Source of the DNA: Grimontia sedimenti
GTDB taxonomy: Bacteria > Pseudomonadota > Gammaproteobacteria > Enterobacterales > Vibrionaceae
Direction: 5' to 3'
Assembly: GCF_011045095.1 (NCBI RefSeq)
Contig: NZ_JAALDL010000015.1
Location: forward strand, 1 to 64,000
DNA: 64,000 nucleotides
Made by a program: the position numbers and the translations under genes. This document shows, one piece after another, positions 38,314 through 51,698 of the stretch (positions are counted from its first letter, which is position 1; the number at the start of each line of letters is the position of its first letter). The notes below the pieces were generated by a model. That model made no database searches. It worked only from the letters and a program-made list of their open reading frames with translations, and was not told where the DNA came from.

Positions 38314-41300
38314 TTATTTACCGTACTTTTCTGCCACGCGTGCGTGCAGTTCTTGTACTGAGTTCACCTTCGACAGGTCAGCTGCAGCGTGCGCCATGCA
38401 GGTTGCGAATGCCGCATTTAGCGTAGTGGTGTAGTTCACCTTCTCTGCCAGTGCACCGCGACGCAATACCTTCGAGTCTTCAATCGCTTGACGACCTTCG
38501 GTGGTATTGATGATGTAGCTGTACTCACCGTTCTTGATACGGTCAAGAATGTGAGGACGACCTTCGTGTACTTTGTTCACCAGGCGTGGGTTGATGCCCG
38601 CTTCGCCAAGAACAACCGCAGTACCGTGAGTCGCATCCAGCTCGAAGCCCAGCTTGATCAGCTTGGCTGCCAGGTCAACAACACGTTGTTTGTCGTTGTT
38701 ACGAACAGACAGCAGTGCGCGACCTTGCTCAGTGTAAGTTTTGCCACAGCCAAGATCTGCTTTCGCAAACGCTTCTGCAAACGTGTCGCCCACACCCATG
38801 ACTTCACCGGTTGAACGCATTTCAGGGCCAAGCAGTGGGTCAACGCCAGGGAACTTGTTGAATGGCAGAACCACTTCTTTCACTGAATAGTAAGGAGGAA
38901 TGATTTCCTGAGTGAAACCCTGTGACTCCAGAGACTGACCCGCCATCACACGAGCAGCAATCTTCGCCAGTGGTGCGCCGGTCGCTTTTGATACGAAAGG
39001 TACCGTACGTGCTGCACGTGGGTTTACCTCAATCAGGTAAACTTCGCCCTCTTTCACTGCAAACTGAGTGTTCATCAGGCCACGAACGCCCAGCTCAAAG
39101 GCCAGCTTCTCAACCTGACGGCGCATCTCGTCCTGAATATCTTGGCTCAGGGTGTAAGCAGGCAATGAACATGCCGAGTCACCAGAGTGAACACCCGCTT
39201 GTTCGATGTGCTCCATGATACCACCGATAACCACGCGCTCGCCGTCGCAAATCGCATCGATATCAACTTCCGTTGCGTCATCCAGGAAACGATCCAGCAA
39301 TACTGGTGATTCGTTAGATACGCTTACCGCTTCATTGAAGTAACGGCGCAGGTCGCTTTCGTCGTAAACGATCTCCATTGCGCGGCCGCCCAGTACATAA
39401 GAAGGGCGAACCACCAGCGGATAACCGATTTCACGGGATTTCTCGACCGCTTGCTCGATAGTTGTCACAGTCGCATTTTCAGGTTGCTTCAGACCCAAGC
39501 GCTCAACCGCCGCTTGGAAGCGCTCACGGTCTTCCGCACGGTCGATAGCATCAGGGCTGGTACCGATGATTGGCACACCTGCTGCTTCCAGCGCACGTGC
39601 CAGTTTCAGAGGCGTTTGGCCACCGTACTGAACGATAACGCCTTTTGGCTTTTCAACACGCGCAATGGCCAGTACGTCTTCCAGTGTTACCGGCTCAAAG
39701 TACAGACGGTCTGAGGTGTCATAGTCAGTCGAAACCGTCTCAGGGTTACAGTTAACCATGATGGTTTCGTAGCCATCTTCACGCAGTGCCAATGACGCGT
39801 GTACACAGCAGTAGTCGAATTCGATACCCTGACCGATACGGTTTGGACCGCCGCCCAGAACCATGATCTTGTCTTTGTCTGAAGGGTTCGCTTCACACTC
39901 TTCATCGTAAGATGAGTACATGTACGCCGTGTCAGAAGAAAATTCTGCTGCACAGGTATCAACACGCTTGTAAACAGGGTGAATGTCATACTGGTCGCGC
40001 AGTTTGCGGATTTCGCTTTCACTCACACCCAGCAGTTTGCTCAGGCGCGCATCAGAGAAACCTTTGCGCTTCAGCTTGCGCAGCACTTTCGCATTCAAGC
40101 CAGCAAAGCCGCCTTCTTTGATTTCTGCTTCCAGCTTCACAATCTCTTCGATTTGAACCAGGAACCAGCGATCGATGTTTGTGAGTTTGAATACGCCGTC
40201 TACGGACATGCCCGCACGGAATGCATCTGCGATATACCAAATACGTTCTGCGCCTGCATCTTTCAGCTCGTGGCGGATTTTGGTCAGTGCATCTGGCTCA
40301 TCCAGGTCAACCATTTCGTCGAAACCGGTCGCACCAACTTCCAGGCCACGCAGCGCTTTGTGCAGTGACTCCTGTTGGTTACGGCCGATAGCCATGACTT
40401 CACCCACAGATTTCATCTGGGTAGTCAGGCGGTCATTTGCGCCCGCAAATTTTTCGAAGTTGAAGCGTGGGATCTTGGTAACCACATAGTCGATGGTCGG
40501 TTCGAAAGACGCTGGCGTTGCACCGCCAGTGATGTCGTTCATCAGCTCATCAAGGGTGAAACCCACTGCCAGTTTTGCTGCTACTTTTGCAATCGGGAAA
40601 CCCGTTGCTTTCGATGCCAGTGCAGAAGAACGCGATACGCGTGGGTTCATCTCGATGATAACCATACGGCCATCTTTCGGGTTGATACCGAACTGAACGT
40701 TAGAGCCACCGGTTTCAACGCCGATTTCACGCAGAACCGCCAGCGATGCATTACGCATCAGTTGGTATTCTTTGTCAGTCAGGGTTTGCGCAGGAGCCAC
40801 CGTGATAGAGTCACCGGTGTGGATGCCCATGGCATCGAAGTTCTCGATAGAGCACACGATGATGCAGTTGTCCGCTTTGTCGCGAACCACTTCCATTTCG
40901 TACTCTTTCCAACCGATCAGCGATTCATCAATCAGCAGTTCGTTGGTTGGCGATAGGTCCAGACCACGGCGACAGATTTCGTCGAACTCTTCTTTGTTAT
41001 ACGCGATACCGCCACCGGTACCACCCATAGTGAACGACGGACGGATGATACATGGGAAGCCCACCATATCGAGGACTTTGTAAGCCTCTTCCATGCTCTT
41101 CGCCGTATCAGCGCGTGGACATTCCAGGCCGATAGACTTCATGGCTTTGTCGAAGCGTGAACGGTCTTCCGCTTTATCAATCGCGTCCGCCGTTGCACCA
41201 ATCATCTCCACGCCAAACTCAGCCAGTACGCCGTGTTTTTCCAGATCCAGTGCACAGTTCAGTGCTGTCTGGCCCCCCATGGTAGGCAGAACTGCATCTG

Positions 41301-41547
41301 GGCGCTCTTTAGCAATGATGTTGCGCACCACTTCCCACTGGATTGGCTCGATGTAAGTCGCATCAGCCATTTCTGGGTCGGTCATGATGGTGGCTGGGTT
41401 AGAGTTCACCAGAATGACGCGGTAGCCTTCTTCACGCAGCGCTTTACACGCCTGTGCACCTGAATAGTCGAACTCACACGCCTGACCGATAACAATCGGG
41501 CCTGCGCCAAGGATAAGAATACTTTGAATATCTGTACGTTTTGGCAT
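38314..41547 (-). CDS. carB: Carbamoyl-phosphate synthase large subunit
   Basis: 1077 residues, full length. Two homologous ATP-grasp halves (carboxyphosphate, ~1-400; carbamoyl phosphate, ~550-935) separated by the oligomerisation domain, and a C-terminal MGS-like allosteric domain (~936-1077). N-terminal [19 protein letters not shown] and the second-half [16 protein letters not shown] are the duplicated nucleotide loops. It supplies carbamoyl phosphate for pyrimidines and arginine. Start is 16 nt after carA. Confidence 0.98.
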   Translation of the reverse strand: MPKRTDIQSILILGAGPIVIGQACEFDYSGAQACKALREEGYRVILVNSNPATIMTDPEMADATYIEPIQWEVVRNIIAKERPDAVLPTMGGQTALNCALDLEKHGVLAEFGVEMIGATADAIDKAEDRSRFDKAMKSIGLECPRADTAKSMEEAYKVLDMVGFPCIIRPSFTMGGTGGGIAYNKEEFDEICRRGLDLSPTNELLIDESLIGWKEYEMEVVRDKADNCIIVCSIENFDAMGIHTGDSITVAPAQTLTDKEYQLMRNASLAVLREIGVETGGSNVQFGINPKDGRMVIIEMNPRVSRSSALASKATGFPIAKVAAKLAVGFTLDELMNDITGGATPASFEPTIDYVVTKIPRFNFEKFAGANDRLTTQMKSVGEVMAIGRNQQESLHKALRGLEVGATGFDEMVDLDEPDALTKIRHELKDAGAERIWYIADAFRAGMSVDGVFKLTNIDRWFLVQIEEIVKLEAEIKEGGFAGLNAKVLRKLKRKGFSDARLSKLLGVSESEIRKLRDQYDIHPVYKRVDTCAAEFSSDTAYMYSSYDEECEANPSDKDKIMVLGGGPNRIGQGIEFDYCCVHASLALREDGYETIMVNCNPETVSTDYDTSDRLYFEPVTLEDVLAIARVEKPKGVIVQYGGQTPLKLARALEAAGVPIIGTSPDAIDRAEDRERFQAAVERLGLKQPENATVTTIEQAVEKSREIGYPLVVRPSYVLGGRAMEIVYDESDLRRYFNEAVSVSNESPVLLDRFLDDATEVDIDAICDGERVVIGGIMEHIEQAGVHSGDSACSLPAYTLSQDIQDEMRRQVEKLAFELGVRGLMNTQFAVKEGEVYLIEVNPRAARTVPFVSKATGAPLAKIAARVMAGQSLESQGFTQEIIPPYYSVKEVVLPFNKFPGVDPLLGPEMRSTGEVMGVGDTFAEAFAKADLGCGKTYTEQGRALLSVRNNDKQRVVDLAAKLIKLGFELDATHGTAVVLGEAGINPRLVNKVHEGRPHILDRIKNGEYSYIINTTEGRQAIEDSKVLRRGALAEKVNYTTTLNAAFATCMAHAAADLSKVNSVQELHARVAEKYGK

Positions 41548-41563
41548 TCTCTGCTACTCCGGA

Positions 41564-42703
41564 TTACGCGCTGTGTTGCTTGATCAGTTCAATAAAGTGG
41601 TCGAAAAGCGGTGCCGCATCATGCGGACCTGGGCTCGCTTCAGGGTGACCCTGGAAGCTGAATGCTGGCTTATCCGTGCGGTGGATGCCTTGCAGTGAGC
41701 CGTCGAACAGAGATTTGTGCGTCGCGCGCAGGTTAGCTGGCAGCGTCTCTTCGTCTGCTGCAAAGCCGTGGTTCTGGCTGGTGATCATCACGACATTGCG
41801 GTCCAAGTCTTTAACCGGGTGGTTCGCGCCATGGTGACCAAACTTCATTTTCACAGTTTGTGCACCTGATGCCAGAGCAAGGATTTGGTGGCCCAGACAG
41901 ATACCGAAAATTGGCAAGCCTTTGTCCAGGAACGCTTTAGTCGCTTCAATCGCGTACTCACATGGTGCCGGGTCACCAGGGCCGTTTGACAAGAACACAC
42001 CGTCTGGATTCATTGCCAGCACGTCTTCTGCTGATGTCTGAGCTGGAACCACAGTCAAGCGGCAGCCGCGGTCAACCAACATACGCAGAATGTTACGTTT
42101 CGCACCGAAGTCGTAAGCCACTACGTGATAAGGCAGTTCGCTGTCATCTTTCGCTTCTGGTAGACCACCTTCCAGCGTCCATGAGCCTTGTTTCCACTCG
42201 TACGCTTCAGCTGTCGTCACTTCTTTCGCCAAATCCATGCCTTTCAGACCAGGGAATTCTTTGGCTTTTGCCAGTGCCAGCGCTTCATCGATGTTGTCGC
42301 CCGCAACGATGCAGCCATTCTGAGCGCCTTTTTCACGCAGCAAACGGGTCAGTTTACGGGTGTCGATGTCAGCGATGCCAACGATGTTTTGGGATTTCAG
42401 ATAATCAGAAAGGGATTGCTGATTACGGAAGTTAGAAGCGATAAGAGGGAGGTCGCGGATTACCAGGCCTTGAGCATGGATTTTTGAGGATTCTTCGTCT
42501 TCGGTATTAGTACCGGTATTGCCAATGTGGGGATAAGTGAGAGTAACGATTTGCTGGGAATAGGAAGGGTCGGTGAGAATTTCTTGGTACCCCGTCATCG
42601 AGGTATTGAAAACAACTTCACCAACAGCGGTTCCATCAGCACCAATGGATTCACCGTGGAATACAGTCCCGTCTTCCAGGACTAAGAGCGCAGACTTGCT
42701 CAA
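41564..42703 (-). CDS. carA: Carbamoyl-phosphate synthase small (glutaminase) subunit
   Basis: 379 residues if started at TTG 42703: GGAGG lies exactly 5 nt upstream, and the result ([13 protein letters not shown]) matches the family N-terminus. The only upstream in-frame alternative is another TTG that overlaps this ribosome site. Class I glutamine amidotransferase with nucleophile Cys in GICLGHQ (~269) and the His-Pro-Glu pair in [10 protein letters not shown] near the C-terminus. It delivers ammonia to CarB. Confidence 0.95.
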   Translation of the reverse strand: MSKSALLVLEDGTVFHGESIGADGTAVGEVVFNTSMTGYQEILTDPSYSQQIVTLTYPHIGNTGTNTEDEESSKIHAQGLVIRDLPLIASNFRNQQSLSDYLKSQNIVGIADIDTRKLTRLLREKGAQNGCIVAGDNIDEALALAKAKEFPGLKGMDLAKEVTTAEAYEWKQGSWTLEGGLPEAKDDSELPYHVVAYDFGAKRNILRMLVDRGCRLTVVPAQTSAEDVLAMNPDGVFLSNGPGDPAPCEYAIEATKAFLDKGLPIFGICLGHQILALASGAQTVKMKFGHHGANHPVKDLDRNVVMITSQNHGFAADEETLPANLRATHKSLFDGSLQGIHRTDKPAFSFQGHPEASPGPHDAAPLFDHFIELIKQHSA

Positions 42704-42811
42704 GACAACCTCCAAATCAATAAAGATGCAGAAAAACTATATAATCTTGCATCAAAGCATTCCATACAAGTGCCAAAAATCACTAAAGCTGAATTTTGAC
42801 AAATTGCGCGC

Positions 42812-42840
42812 ATTCTAGAGATCGATTCACAAGCTGTCAA
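42812..42840 (-). promoter_or_regulatory. Sigma-70 promoter of carAB
   Basis: Minus strand: perfect TTGACA, 17-nt spacer, TAGAAT, ~110 nt upstream of carA. The spacer contains TGTGAATCGAT, resembling one half of an ARG box, but no second half is seen. From 42841 to 43150 I see only A+T-rich sequence with no gene. Confidence 0.75.
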
Positions 42841-43150
42841 TAAGTGGCAAAAAAAAGAATATTACTTATGGTCTATAACTGAGGTTTTGACTACCAAGCA
42901 GTTAAAAGTGAGGGTTATCTGAGGATTTCACGCAAAATTATGTAGAACAGGTTAACACTTTCTCTGCGGCGTAGCATTTGAGGCAAATAAAGCAGTCAGG
43001 TCGAGACGCAACCGTTTTTATCAGCAAGGTTTAGATAGTATTTTATAGGCTTAATAAAGAAAACAAGAATAACATCAAATTAAAAGCAGTTAAGTGACGG
43101 GAATTTTGTAATCTGCGACCATTTAAATAAAATCGTCGTTTATTAAGAAA

Positions 43151-43184
43151 AACTATGCAGCATACAGAGAGACACTGCATAGTT
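43151..43184 (-). terminator. Terminator after dapB
   Basis: Perfect 10-bp inverted repeat AACTATGCAG / CTGCATAGTT with a 14-nt loop and T run on the minus strand, 35 nt after the dapB stop. Confidence 0.8.
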
Positions 43185-43218
43185 ATATGAATACGTATTG
43201 ACTGGAAAAACGAGTGAT

Positions 43219-44037
<819 letters not shown>

Positions 44038-44158
44038 TTAACTTCCTGTCATCACGCCATTTTGTGCGCGTTATGTTCGTAACTGGATAACCACTCTACC
44101 CTTTTCGCCGCGTGATGTGAATCAACCTCTGCGCGGTCAATCGCGGGAATGGCGGCGT

Positions 44159-44183
44159 AAAAAAGGGAGCCTTCGCTCCCTTC
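44159..44183 (-). terminator. Terminator after ispH
   Basis: GGGAGC-GAAG-GCTCCC followed by T6 on the minus strand. Confidence 0.88.
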
Positions 44184-44195
44184 TGGTCATATCGA

Positions 44196-45140
44196 TCAAT
44201 GCACTTCTTTTACTTGAAGCTCTCGTGGCACTTCAAAGAACATGTTCTCTTCACGACCATTGAGTTCTTCCACCGAAGTACCGCCCAACTCTTCAATACG
44301 GGCGATAATGAGGTTCACTAACTCTTCCGGCGCGGAAGCACCAGCCGTAATTCCGACTTTGGATTTTCCGTCAAACCATTCCGCTTTCACGTCTTCAGCG
44401 CAATCGGTGAGATAACCAGGAGTCCCCAGTTTCTCACTCAGTTCACGCAGACGGTTTGAGTTCGAGCTGTTCTTCGAGCCCACAACGACTAGGACGTCAC
44501 ACTGGGTCGCGAGATCGCGAACGGCATCCTGGCGGTTTTGCGTTGCGTAACAGATGTCATCTTTACGTGGGCCCTGAATGTCCGGGAAGACTTTGCGCAA
44601 CGTCTCAATGACTTCTGCTGTCTCATCCACAGACAAGGTCGTTTGGCTGACGAAATGAAGGTTTGATGGATCTTTCACGTCCAGCTTGTAAACATCTTCC
44701 GGCTTCTCCACCAGATACATGCCTCCAGTTTCGCTGGCGTACTGTCCCATAGTACCTTCCACTTCTGGATGACCGGCATGGCCAATCAACACCACTTCCA
44801 TATTACGGCGGCTAGCACGTGCCACTTCCATATGAACTTTGGTCACCAATGGGCAAGTTGCATCAAACACGGTCAACGCACGGGCTTTCGCTTCATTTCG
44901 CACTGCCTGAGACACACCGTGCGCAGAGAAAATCACAATGCTGTCGTCTGGCACTTCACTGAGTTCTTCAACAAATACCGCACCGCGTGCTTTCAAGCCT
45001 TCCACGACAAAGCGGTTGTGTACCACTTCATGACGCACATAAATCGGTGGCTGGTAGAGTTCAAGAGCACGTTCAACGATGCTGATCGCGCGATCAACAC
45101 CGGCACAAAAACCACGAGGGTTAGCTAGCATGACTTTCAT
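44196..45140 (-). CDS. ispH: 4-hydroxy-3-methylbut-2-enyl diphosphate reductase
   Basis: 314 residues with the three Fe-S cysteines in NPRGFCAGV (Cys12), DATCPLV (~96) and [11 protein letters not shown] (~197), and the HEVVHN, HGVS and TTLSVDET segments. Last step of the MEP isoprenoid pathway. Last gene of the murJ/ribF-ileS-lspA-fkpB-ispH series; 12 nt after fkpB. Confidence 0.97.
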   Translation of the reverse strand: MKVMLANPRGFCAGVDRAISIVERALELYQPPIYVRHEVVHNRFVVEGLKARGAVFVEELSEVPDDSIVIFSAHGVSQAVRNEAKARALTVFDATCPLVTKVHMEVARASRRNMEVVLIGHAGHPEVEGTMGQYASETGGMYLVEKPEDVYKLDVKDPSNLHFVSQTTLSVDETAEVIETLRKVFPDIQGPRKDDICYATQNRQDAVRDLATQCDVLVVVGSKNSSNSNRLRELSEKLGTPGYLTDCAEDVKAEWFDGKSKVGITAGASAPEELVNLIIARIEELGGTSVEELNGREENMFFEVPRELQVKEVH

Positions 45141-45152
45141 GGAATAGCCTTT

Positions 45153-45584
45153 TTAAGCAACACTGACAATTTCAACGTCAAAGATAACACGGTGTCCCGC
45201 CAGTGGGTGATTGAAATCCACTGTCACAGATTCACCCGCCACTTCTGTGATTAAACCCGGGATCTCCTGACCGCCTGGGCCTGAGAAGGCGATGATGGTG
45301 CCTTCTTCTGCTGGTGCATCACCCGCAAACAAGCTTCTGTCCATGTGCTGGACGTTGTCTGGGTTTGGTTGACCAAAGGCATCTTCAGGTTCAAGCGTGA
45401 AGCTTGCAGACTCACCTTCAGTTAATCCCAACAGACATTTTTCGAAGTTCTCCGTCAGACTGCCATCGCCCATCACCAGTTTGGCTGGCTTACCAGAGGT
45501 TTTCGTGCTGTCGGCCACAGAGCCATCTTCGAGTTTGATAGTGAAGTGCATGATGACTTCACTGTTTGCAATAATTTGCGCCAT
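45153..45584 (-). CDS. fkpB: FKBP-type peptidyl-prolyl isomerase FkpB (SlpA)
   Basis: 143 residues from ATG 45584 (MAQIIANSEV...); the frame runs nine codons further upstream but the AAGGA site favours this start. FKBP fold with the inserted-in-flap (IF) domain of SlyD/SlpA type, DGSVADST, PEDAFG and VDFNHPLAGH. A proline isomerase and chaperone. Standard position between lspA and ispH. Confidence 0.94.
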   Translation of the reverse strand: MAQIIANSEVIMHFTIKLEDGSVADSTKTSGKPAKLVMGDGSLTENFEKCLLGLTEGESASFTLEPEDAFGQPNPDNVQHMDRSLFAGDAPAEEGTIIAFSGPGGQEIPGLITEVAGESVTVDFNHPLAGHRVIFDVEIVSVA

Positions 45585-45738
45585 TAACTCACATCCTTTG
45601 TTGGCGGGCAATTTACCAAAAGCAACAGAGCCCTTAAATCCCCAATTTAACTTGGGTTATCAAGGTATTTATACGACTTGGCGCCGACCACAGAGCAGTC
45701 AGCGCCAATGATTATCTCTTCGTCGCATAGCGCGAAGG

Positions 45739-46251
45739 TTATTCAGCTTCAGCTTGAGGCTTTTTTGATGCGATGATGCTATCCAGCACAATCAGAACCG
45801 CACCAATCACAATCCCCGTATCAGCAAGGTTGAACGCTGGCCAGTGGTAGTTGCCGACGTAGAAATCAAGAAAGTCGACCACATAGCCATGTACCAATCG
45901 GTCAAACAAGTTACCGATAGCGCCGCCAATGACCAAAGCATACGCAACATTCAGTATACGGTTCGTCGAGGGTGTTTGGCGCATCCAGTAAACCAGCATG
46001 CCGGAGACACCCAATGCGATGGCAGCAAAAAACCAACGTTGCCAGCCACCTGCATCGCTCAGAAAGCTGAACGCGGCGCCGTAGTTATGAACATAAAGCA
46101 GGTTAAAAAATGGCAGTACCTCGATGCGGTTCGACCAGCCGTAACCCATGGTATTCATCACCAGCAATTTGCTGCCGATATCCAGAACGAACACCAGCAG
46201 CGCCAGCCATAGCCAGCGCAGTCCTGATTGTTTCGCTGTCAGATCTTTCAT
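45739..46251 (-). CDS. lspA: Prolipoprotein signal peptidase
   Basis: 170 residues, four TM helices. The two catalytic aspartates are in NLFDR...VVDF (~124) and FNLADTGI (~143), with the HNYGAAFSF motif before them. It cleaves lipoprotein signals at the inner membrane, including those of NlpI and the OmpA-like lipoprotein here. A GGCGC hairpin follows (45680-45709). Confidence 0.97.
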   Translation of the reverse strand: MKDLTAKQSGLRWLWLALLVFVLDIGSKLLVMNTMGYGWSNRIEVLPFFNLLYVHNYGAAFSFLSDAGGWQRWFFAAIALGVSGMLVYWMRQTPSTNRILNVAYALVIGGAIGNLFDRLVHGYVVDFLDFYVGNYHWPAFNLADTGIVIGAVLIVLDSIIASKKPQAEAE

Positions 46252-46273
46252 CCAGCTTTCCTATCGTTGCCTG

Positions 46274-49102
46274 TTACGCGAACTGGCGCTTTTCGCCTTC
46301 GCCATCGATGTTGCTCACACAACGGCCACAAATCGCTTCATGACCTTCGATGGTGCCAACATCCGCAACATGGTGCCAGCAACGATCGCACTTCTCTGCG
46401 TCAGATTTAGCAACAGCAACAGACAGACCTTCAACGTCAGTCGCTACCGCCGCTTCTGGTGCTGCATCAGTAGCAACGACCTCAGCTTTTGAAGTCAGCA
46501 GCACGAAGCGCAGTTCATCGCCCATTGCCTGCAGCTTGGCTGCAAACTCAGGTTTCGCGTAAAGCGTCACTTCTGCTTCCAGAGAACCACCGATCGTTTT
46601 CTCGTTACGAGCAGCTTCCAGAACCTTATTCACTGCGCCGCGCACGCGAAGCAGTTCAGCCCAGAATGCGTTGTTCAGTTGCTCGTCTTCACCCAGACCG
46701 AACAGACCGTCATACCATACTTCGGTGAAAACGAACTTGTTACGGTTGCCTGGCATCTCGTTCCAGATTTCATCTGCGGTGAACGACATGATTGGCGCCA
46801 TCCAACGAACCAGTGCTTCCACGATATGGAACAGCGCAGTTTGACAGCTGCGGTGTGCGTGACCACCTGCTTTCGCGGTGTACTGACGGTCTTTAATGAT
46901 GTCCAGATAGAATGAGCCCATCTCAACCGAACAGAACTGCATCAGACGTTGCGTAACAGCGTGGAAGTTACACTCTTCAAACGCTTTCACGATCTCTTCC
47001 TGAGCTTCCAGTGCTTTGCCCACTGCCCAGCGGTCTGCAACCACCAGATCTTCCGCTGCCACCATATCTGTTTCAGGGTTGAAGCCGTTCAGGTTCGCCA
47101 GCAGGAAGCGCGCAGTGTTACGGATACGACGGTATGCGTCTGCACTGCGCTTCAGGATTTCGTCAGAAACTGTCATCTCACCGGTGTAGTCAGTCGATGC
47201 CACCCACAGACGCAGGATGTCGCCACCCAGCTTGTTCATCACGTCCTGAGGGGAAACCACGTTACCGATAGACTTCGACATCTTGCGGCCTTGGCCGTCA
47301 ACAGTGAAGCCGTGCGTCAGAACCTGCTTGTAAGGGGCGTGGTTCTTGATCGCTACAGAGGTCATCAGTGAAGACTGGAACCAACCACGGTGTTGGTCAG
47401 AACCTTCCAGATACATATCTGCTTCATGGCCTGCAAACTCTTCACGCTGGTTAACCACTGCATAGTGCGTCGCACCTGAGTCGAACCATACGTCCAGAGT
47501 ATCCAGCACTTTCTCGTAGTTTGCCGCTTCTGCGCCAAGCAGTTCTTCAGCGTCTAGATCCCACCATGCCTGGATGCCAGACTGCTCAACTTTCTGAGCC
47601 ACTTGCTCAATCAGCTCAACGGTGTTCGGGTGAAGCTCTGCCGTTTCTTTGTGAACGAACAGGGCAATTGGGACACCCCAGGTACGCTGACGTGAAATAC
47701 ACCAGTCAGGACGACCTTCTACCATTGACTCAATACGGTTCTGGCCCCACTCAGGGATCCACTGTACGTTTTTGATCTCTTCCAGCGCTTTTGCGCGTAG
47801 GCCCGCTTTCTCCATAGAGATAAACCACTGAGGCGTCGCACGGAAGATAATTGGCGTTTTGTGGCGCCAGCAGTGTGGGTAGCTGTGCTCGTACGCATGG
47901 TGATGCAGCAGCGCACCGTGCTCTTTCAGCACTTCAACCACATTGTCGTTCGCTTTCAATACGTGCTGACCTGCAAACAACTCGGTGTCTGGCAGGTAAA
48001 CACCGTTGCTACCTACTGGGTTAGCCACTTCAAGGTTGTACTTTTGACCAACCGCGAAGTCTTCCTGGCCATGGCCAGGCGCGGTGTGAACTACACCGGT
48101 ACCTGATTCAGTCGTTACGTGATCACCCAGGATCACAGGAACATCGAAGCTGTAGAACGGGTGGTTAAAGCGCAGCAGTTCCAGCGCATCACCTTTACAG
48201 AAGCCCAGATTGTGGAAGTGCTCGATACCAGCACGGTCCATCACATCTTTCGCAAGCTCTGCTGCCATGATCAGACGACGTGGCGTTTCGCCTTCCACCT
48301 GAACCAGCACGTATTCCAGCGCATCAGAAACTGCAACTGCACGGTTCGCTGGCAGAGTCCAAGGTGTGGTGGTCCAGATAACGATAGACACATCACCTTG
48401 ACCGGCATGACCTTCGTTCAGGTTGAACTTAGACAGCACTGCTGCTTCATCGACAGCACCGAACATGACATCGATTGAAGGAGAAACTTTGTTGTAGTAC
48501 TCGACTTCAGCTTCTGCCAATGCAGAACCACAGTCAGTACACCAGTGAACAGGTTTGAAACCTTTGTGCAAGTGACCGTTACCGGCGATTTTACCCAGCG
48601 CACGGATGATGTTTGCTTCGGTATCAAAATCCATGGTCAGGTATGGTTTGTCCCACTCACCCAACACACCCAGACGTTTGAAATCAGCCTTCTGGCCTTC
48701 AACTTGCTTCGCAGCATACTCACGACACTTCTGACGGAATTCAGCAGCAGACACTTTCTGGCCTGGCTTGCCGACTTTCTTCTCAACCATCAGTTCAATA
48801 GGCAGGCCGTGACAGTCCCAACCTGGTACGTAAGGTGCGTCGAAGTCCGAAAGGGTTTTGGACTTAATAATAATGTCTTTAAGAATTTTGTTTACGGAGT
48901 GACCAATGTGAATATTGCCGTTCGCATACGGAGGGCCGTCATGCAAAATGAAAGATTTTTTGCCTTTCTTCGCTTTACGGATTTCACCGTAAAGATCTTC
49001 GTCATACCAGCGCTTGAGCATCTGTGGCTCGCGCTGTGCAAGATTACCTCGCATCGGAAACGCAGTTTCCGGCAGGTTTAAGGTATCTTTAAAGTCACTC
49101 AT
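46274..49102 (-). CDS. ileS: Isoleucyl-tRNA synthetase
   Basis: 942 residues. HIGH motif in NGNIHIGHS near residue 65, editing domain (~200-400), KMSKS near 604, anticodon-binding domain, and a C-terminal zinc cluster with CDRCW...CGRC (~903-930). Class I synthetase with normal length. Between ribF and lspA, as in most gamma-proteobacteria. Confidence 0.98.
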   Translation of the reverse strand: MSDFKDTLNLPETAFPMRGNLAQREPQMLKRWYDEDLYGEIRKAKKGKKSFILHDGPPYANGNIHIGHSVNKILKDIIIKSKTLSDFDAPYVPGWDCHGLPIELMVEKKVGKPGQKVSAAEFRQKCREYAAKQVEGQKADFKRLGVLGEWDKPYLTMDFDTEANIIRALGKIAGNGHLHKGFKPVHWCTDCGSALAEAEVEYYNKVSPSIDVMFGAVDEAAVLSKFNLNEGHAGQGDVSIVIWTTTPWTLPANRAVAVSDALEYVLVQVEGETPRRLIMAAELAKDVMDRAGIEHFHNLGFCKGDALELLRFNHPFYSFDVPVILGDHVTTESGTGVVHTAPGHGQEDFAVGQKYNLEVANPVGSNGVYLPDTELFAGQHVLKANDNVVEVLKEHGALLHHHAYEHSYPHCWRHKTPIIFRATPQWFISMEKAGLRAKALEEIKNVQWIPEWGQNRIESMVEGRPDWCISRQRTWGVPIALFVHKETAELHPNTVELIEQVAQKVEQSGIQAWWDLDAEELLGAEAANYEKVLDTLDVWFDSGATHYAVVNQREEFAGHEADMYLEGSDQHRGWFQSSLMTSVAIKNHAPYKQVLTHGFTVDGQGRKMSKSIGNVVSPQDVMNKLGGDILRLWVASTDYTGEMTVSDEILKRSADAYRRIRNTARFLLANLNGFNPETDMVAAEDLVVADRWAVGKALEAQEEIVKAFEECNFHAVTQRLMQFCSVEMGSFYLDIIKDRQYTAKAGGHAHRSCQTALFHIVEALVRWMAPIMSFTADEIWNEMPGNRNKFVFTEVWYDGLFGLGEDEQLNNAFWAELLRVRGAVNKVLEAARNEKTIGGSLEAEVTLYAKPEFAAKLQAMGDELRFVLLTSKAEVVATDAAPEAAVATDVEGLSVAVAKSDAEKCDRCWHHVADVGTIEGHEAICGRCVSNIDGEGEKRQFA

Positions 49103-49135
49103 TGATTGTTCATTCCGTATATGGACGTTTAGACA

Positions 49136-50077
49136 TTATTTCTCATCATGCTCAGCCAGCCACGCACGCGCTGTCTGGGCATCAATTCCGATTTGGGCTT
49201 TCAACTCATCGAGCGAGCCAAATTTCATCTCGTCACGCAGTTTATGTAACAGCTGCACTTCGATTTGAAGACCATAGAGATCACGCTCCAGGTCAAAAAG
49301 GTGTACTTCCAGTTGTTGGCGCACACCGTTGACAGTAGGCCGTGTACCGACATTCGCTACACCACCCAGCCATTGTTCTTCTTCAATTCCACCAACACGC
49401 ACCACATAGACACCGGAAACCGGAGATACACGACGCTTGAGCGGAACATTTGCCGTCGGGAAGCCGATGGTTCGACCCAACTTTTTACCGTGGGAAACAC
49501 GACCGCTGATGCTGTAAGGGCGACCAAGCATAGCTTCTGCTTCACTCTGATGCCCTGCAGCCAATTCATTACGAATGGCTGTACTGCTGACACGTTGCTC
49601 AGAGACAGTAAAGCTGTCAGTGCTTACCACTTCAAAGCCAGCCGTTGTCGCTTCGTTTTGCAGATAACAAAAATCGCCCTGACGCTTAGCGCCAAAGCGA
49701 AAATCATCACCAACCACGAGAAACTTAACACCCAATTGTTCAGCCAACAAGCGATGAACGAAGTCATGCGGCGTGATAGAGGCGAATTTGGCGTTGAAGT
49801 TAACCATGACGAGACGCTCAACACCCAATTTGGCGAGTTGAACATACTTATCGCGAAGTCGGGTGAGTCGTGCCGGGGCATTTTCTCCTGAAAATAGCTC
49901 TCGCGGTTGAGGCTCAAACAGCATTACCGTTGAAGGCAATCCAAGCTCACGCGCTTTTTCCACCACGCGGCGCAGCACTTCCTGATGACCCAAATGGACA
50001 CCGTCAAAGTTACCGATTGTCAGCACGCAACCACGATGTCTGTCGCGGATGTTATGGATACCCCGAATTAATTCCAT
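49136..50077 (-). CDS. ribF: Bifunctional riboflavin kinase/FAD synthetase
   Basis: 313 residues. N-terminal nucleotidyltransferase (FMN adenylyltransferase) with IGNFDGVHLGHQ near residue 22, then a C-terminal riboflavin kinase domain with GRTIGFPTANV near 200 and the GVANVGTRPT segment. Makes FMN and FAD. Confidence 0.97.
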   Translation of the reverse strand: MELIRGIHNIRDRHRGCVLTIGNFDGVHLGHQEVLRRVVEKARELGLPSTVMLFEPQPRELFSGENAPARLTRLRDKYVQLAKLGVERLVMVNFNAKFASITPHDFVHRLLAEQLGVKFLVVGDDFRFGAKRQGDFCYLQNEATTAGFEVVSTDSFTVSEQRVSSTAIRNELAAGHQSEAEAMLGRPYSISGRVSHGKKLGRTIGFPTANVPLKRRVSPVSGVYVVRVGGIEEEQWLGGVANVGTRPTVNGVRQQLEVHLFDLERDLYGLQIEVQLLHKLRDEMKFGSLDELKAQIGIDAQTARAWLAEHDEK

Positions 50078-50138
50078 AGCGGTAAAACAGCTTTCCCCTT
50101 AAAAAACCGACGGATTATATACTAATCAGAAGCCGCAA

Positions 50139-51698
50139 TCAGCCTTCCGCGCGAAGTTGATGCGGTCGCAGGCCCAAAATAACCAACGAGACTACGTAAG
50201 TGATTGCGCCCGCAGCAATTAAGCCGGTCAGCGTATAAACTCTTTGCCACAAATCCATCACCAGCCACTGCTCAAATACTGGCATAAAGTGATAAACCAC
50301 CGCGCCCATGAGCACCACACCGACGATAAGGCGCAGGGTGAAAATCACCGTATCTCTGCTTACTCGGTAAACCTGTTGTTTGTGGAGACCACGATACAGC
50401 AAGCCTGCATTGACTAAAGCAGATAGCGCCGTCGCGATCGCCAAGCCTACATAACCGTAGAAATAGGCAAAAATCAGATTGAATACCATATTGCTTGCCA
50501 TGGCGATAATGCCATATCGCACGGGTGTTTTTGTGTCCTGCCGGGCGTAGTAGCCAGGTGCCAACACCTTGATCAGCATAAAGTTAAGCAGACCTGACGA
50601 ATAAGCGATAAGTGACATGGCTGCCGCATTAACATCATCAGCACCGAACTCTCCGCGCATGAAAAGCACCATCAACATAGGCTTGGCAAGCACAATCATA
50701 CCCACCATCGCTGGAACACCAAGCAACAACACCATGCGTACCCCCCAATCCATGGTGGACGCAAAATGTCCTGAAGACTGCTCCACATGTTTTTTGGAAA
50801 GCGCCGGAAGAATCACTGTCGCGATGGCAATCCCGAACAAACCTAATGGGAACTCTAGCAAGCGATCTGAGTAGTAAAGCCAACTGATAGAACCTGTTGC
50901 CAGGAAACTCGCAATGAAGGTATCAAGCAAGAGGTTAATCTGACTAACTGAAACCCCAAACAATGCAGGAATCATCAGGGTTCGAATTTTTGCCACGCCT
51001 GGATGCGACCAGCCCCATTTAGGGCAAACCAGCATCCCTTCGCGATAAAGGAACGGGATTTGGAAACCGAACTGGATCAGGCCACCAAGAAAGACACCAA
51101 TACCCAAACCTATCTCTGGCTGGTCCATATTCGGTGATATCCAAATCGCCGCCGAAATCATCGCGATATTCAGGAATACCGGCGTAAAAGAGGACACCGC
51201 AAACCGACCCAAGGTGTTTAATATTGACCCAGCCAGCGCCACAAAAGTGATAAACCAAAGATATGGGAAGGTGATCTTGAGGATCAGAGAGGCCAATTCA
51301 AATTTGTGGGCAGAATGACCATCGTTTACCCAATCGAGGAACCACCCCATCCCGAACAATGCCGTGATAACGGGTGAGGCAATCACCCCGATCAAGGTGA
51401 CTATCGTTACCAACAGACCTAGTGTGCCCGACACATAGGCAATCAGTTCGCGGGTTTTGGTTTTATCGTCACTGGCTTGGTATTCGGCTAACACCGGAAC
51501 AAATGCCTGCGAAAAAGCCCCCTCTGCAAAAAGGCGTCTCAGGAAGTTGGGGATTTTATTAGCAAAGAAGAAAACATCCGCTGCAGCGCCTGCCCCCATT
51601 AAATTCGCGATAACCACATCACGCACGAGACCCAATACACGCGAAATCATGGTCATTGAACTGACAATCAATCCAGAGCGAAGTAATCGCTTTGACAC
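50139..51698 (-). CDS. murJ: Lipid II flippase MurJ
   Basis: 519 residues, about 14 TM helices, MATE/MviN family. The N-terminus SMTMISRVLGLVRDVVIA and the FFFANKIPNFLRRLFAEGAF region are the MurJ signatures with the essential Arg residues. It flips lipid-linked peptidoglycan precursors. First in the murJ-ribF-ileS series and divergent from rpsT. Confidence 0.97.
   Translation of the reverse strand: MSKRLLRSGLIVSSMTMISRVLGLVRDVVIANLMGAGAAADVFFFANKIPNFLRRLFAEGAFSQAFVPVLAEYQASDDKTKTRELIAYVSGTLGLLVTIVTLIGVIASPVITALFGMGWFLDWVNDGHSAHKFELASLILKITFPYLWFITFVALAGSILNTLGRFAVSSFTPVFLNIAMISAAIWISPNMDQPEIGLGIGVFLGGLIQFGFQIPFLYREGMLVCPKWGWSHPGVAKIRTLMIPALFGVSVSQINLLLDTFIASFLATGSISWLYYSDRLLEFPLGLFGIAIATVILPALSKKHVEQSSGHFASTMDWGVRMVLLLGVPAMVGMIVLAKPMLMVLFMRGEFGADDVNAAAMSLIAYSSGLLNFMLIKVLAPGYYARQDTKTPVRYGIIAMASNMVFNLIFAYFYGYVGLAIATALSALVNAGLLYRGLHKQQVYRVSRDTVIFTLRLIVGVVLMGAVVYHFMPVFEQWLVMDLWQRVYTLTGLIAAGAITYVVSLVILGLRPHQLRAEG

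Noticed and set aside
40375-40956. 193-codon plus-strand ORF inside carB
   Set aside because: Antisense shadow of carB.
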